NCBI GenBank assembly: GCA_002496955.1
Contig: DALZ01000011.1
Coordinates: forward strand, 4,767 to 12,764
Length of the DNA: 7,998 nt
Direction of reading: 5' to 3'
From: Euryarchaeota archaeon UBA128
GTDB lineage: Archaea; Thermoplasmatota; Poseidoniia; Poseidoniales; Poseidoniaceae
Shown piece after piece: positions 7,808 through 7,998 of this stretch (positions within the stretch are counted from its first letter, which is position 1; each line of letters opens with the position of its first letter). The notes beneath the pieces were generated by a model, which was not told the origin of the DNA, did not search any database, and saw only the letters and a list, made by a program, of their open reading frames with translations. The translations under genes were made by a program, and so were the position numbers.

Positions 7808-7998
7808 AACATAGCTAACGTGCTTGCAACCATTGAAGTCACTGGCTCAACTAACAAAATGTGCCTGGTTTCGACATTGCCACCGGTAATTGTCCCGATT
7901 AGACTCAGGTCGGAAACCATGCCATTTACCCCAAGTGATGACGATACCGGAACAATACCAGTGAATTGCGTATCAAGCATAACTGCTCTACCGTCAAA
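7801..7998 (-). CDS. Unrecognised protein, C-terminal 65 residues only
   Basis: The minus strand is open from the window edge (first codon TTT at 7998 to 7996) to TGA at 7803 to 7801, giving 65 residues that end in TSMVASTLAMLG. The start lies outside the window. The visible part has no cysteine, lysine, tryptophan or tyrosine. It alternates small, hydroxyl and hydrophobic residues in a way typical of beta strands with glycine turns (LIGTITGGNVE). No family is recognised. The frame is judged real because it is open, on the same strand as the other genes, and ends four bases before the next start with a ribosome-binding sequence across its stop. An internal in-frame ATG (residue 7 of the visible part) could start a very short protein, but a longer gene continuing upstream is more likely. 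Confidence 0.6.
   Translation of the reverse strand, partial: FDGRAVMLDTQFTGIVPVSSSLGVNGMVSDLSLIGTITGGNVETRHILLVEPVTSMVASTLAMLG

Noticed and set aside
1..7998. CRISPR array, tRNA, rRNA, insertion sequence or attachment site
   Set aside because: No regularly spaced repeats, cloverleaf-like segments, transposase motifs or terminal inverted repeats were seen, and nearly all bases are in the four minus-strand genes.

Overview
The window reads as part of an archaeal genome, most plausibly a marine planktonic euryarchaeon of the Marine Group II/Poseidoniales type. That assignment is an inference from style: very large secreted proteins built from CARDB/NEW3-like Ig domains, a C-terminal membrane helix followed by a proline-rich linker and a cysteine-rich zinc module, standard codons, and a moderate GC content estimated by eye. 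No ribosomal or other phylogenetic marker gene is present, so a bacterium with similar surface proteins cannot be excluded.

All coding sequence is on the minus strand, so the order of transcription runs from high to low coordinates. It begins with the 3' end of an unrecognised gene (7998 to 7801, cut by the window edge). Four bases later comes a 199-residue single-pass membrane protein with an FxLYD-like outer domain (7796 to 7197). After 56 bases comes a 1526-residue KP-43-like subtilisin-family protease (7140 to 2560). After a further 70 bases comes a large secreted or surface protein of Ig-like repeats (2489 to beyond base 1), of which 829 residues are visible. The two outer genes run off the window. 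The plus strand carries no credible gene, and the two short spacers are the only non-coding DNA.

The genes look like a cell-envelope locus. The protease would be exported, auto-processed from a long propeptide, held at the surface by a C-terminal helix, displayed on a stalk of Ig-like domains, and would keep an eight-cysteine zinc-binding tail in the cytoplasm. The downstream repeat protein has a clear signal peptide, one cysteine pair in each of its first three domains, and an acidic calcium-type loop, consistent with an adhesin, a surface-layer component or a protease partner. The first two genes are probably translationally coupled, and the short gaps allow one transcript, but a weak TATA-like element in front of the last gene could give it its own leaderless promoter.

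The most noteworthy points are the protease's combination of extracellular catalytic head with intracellular double-zinc tail, its apparently duplicated propeptide, and two Ig domains sharing an identical nine-residue motif encoded by diverged codons.
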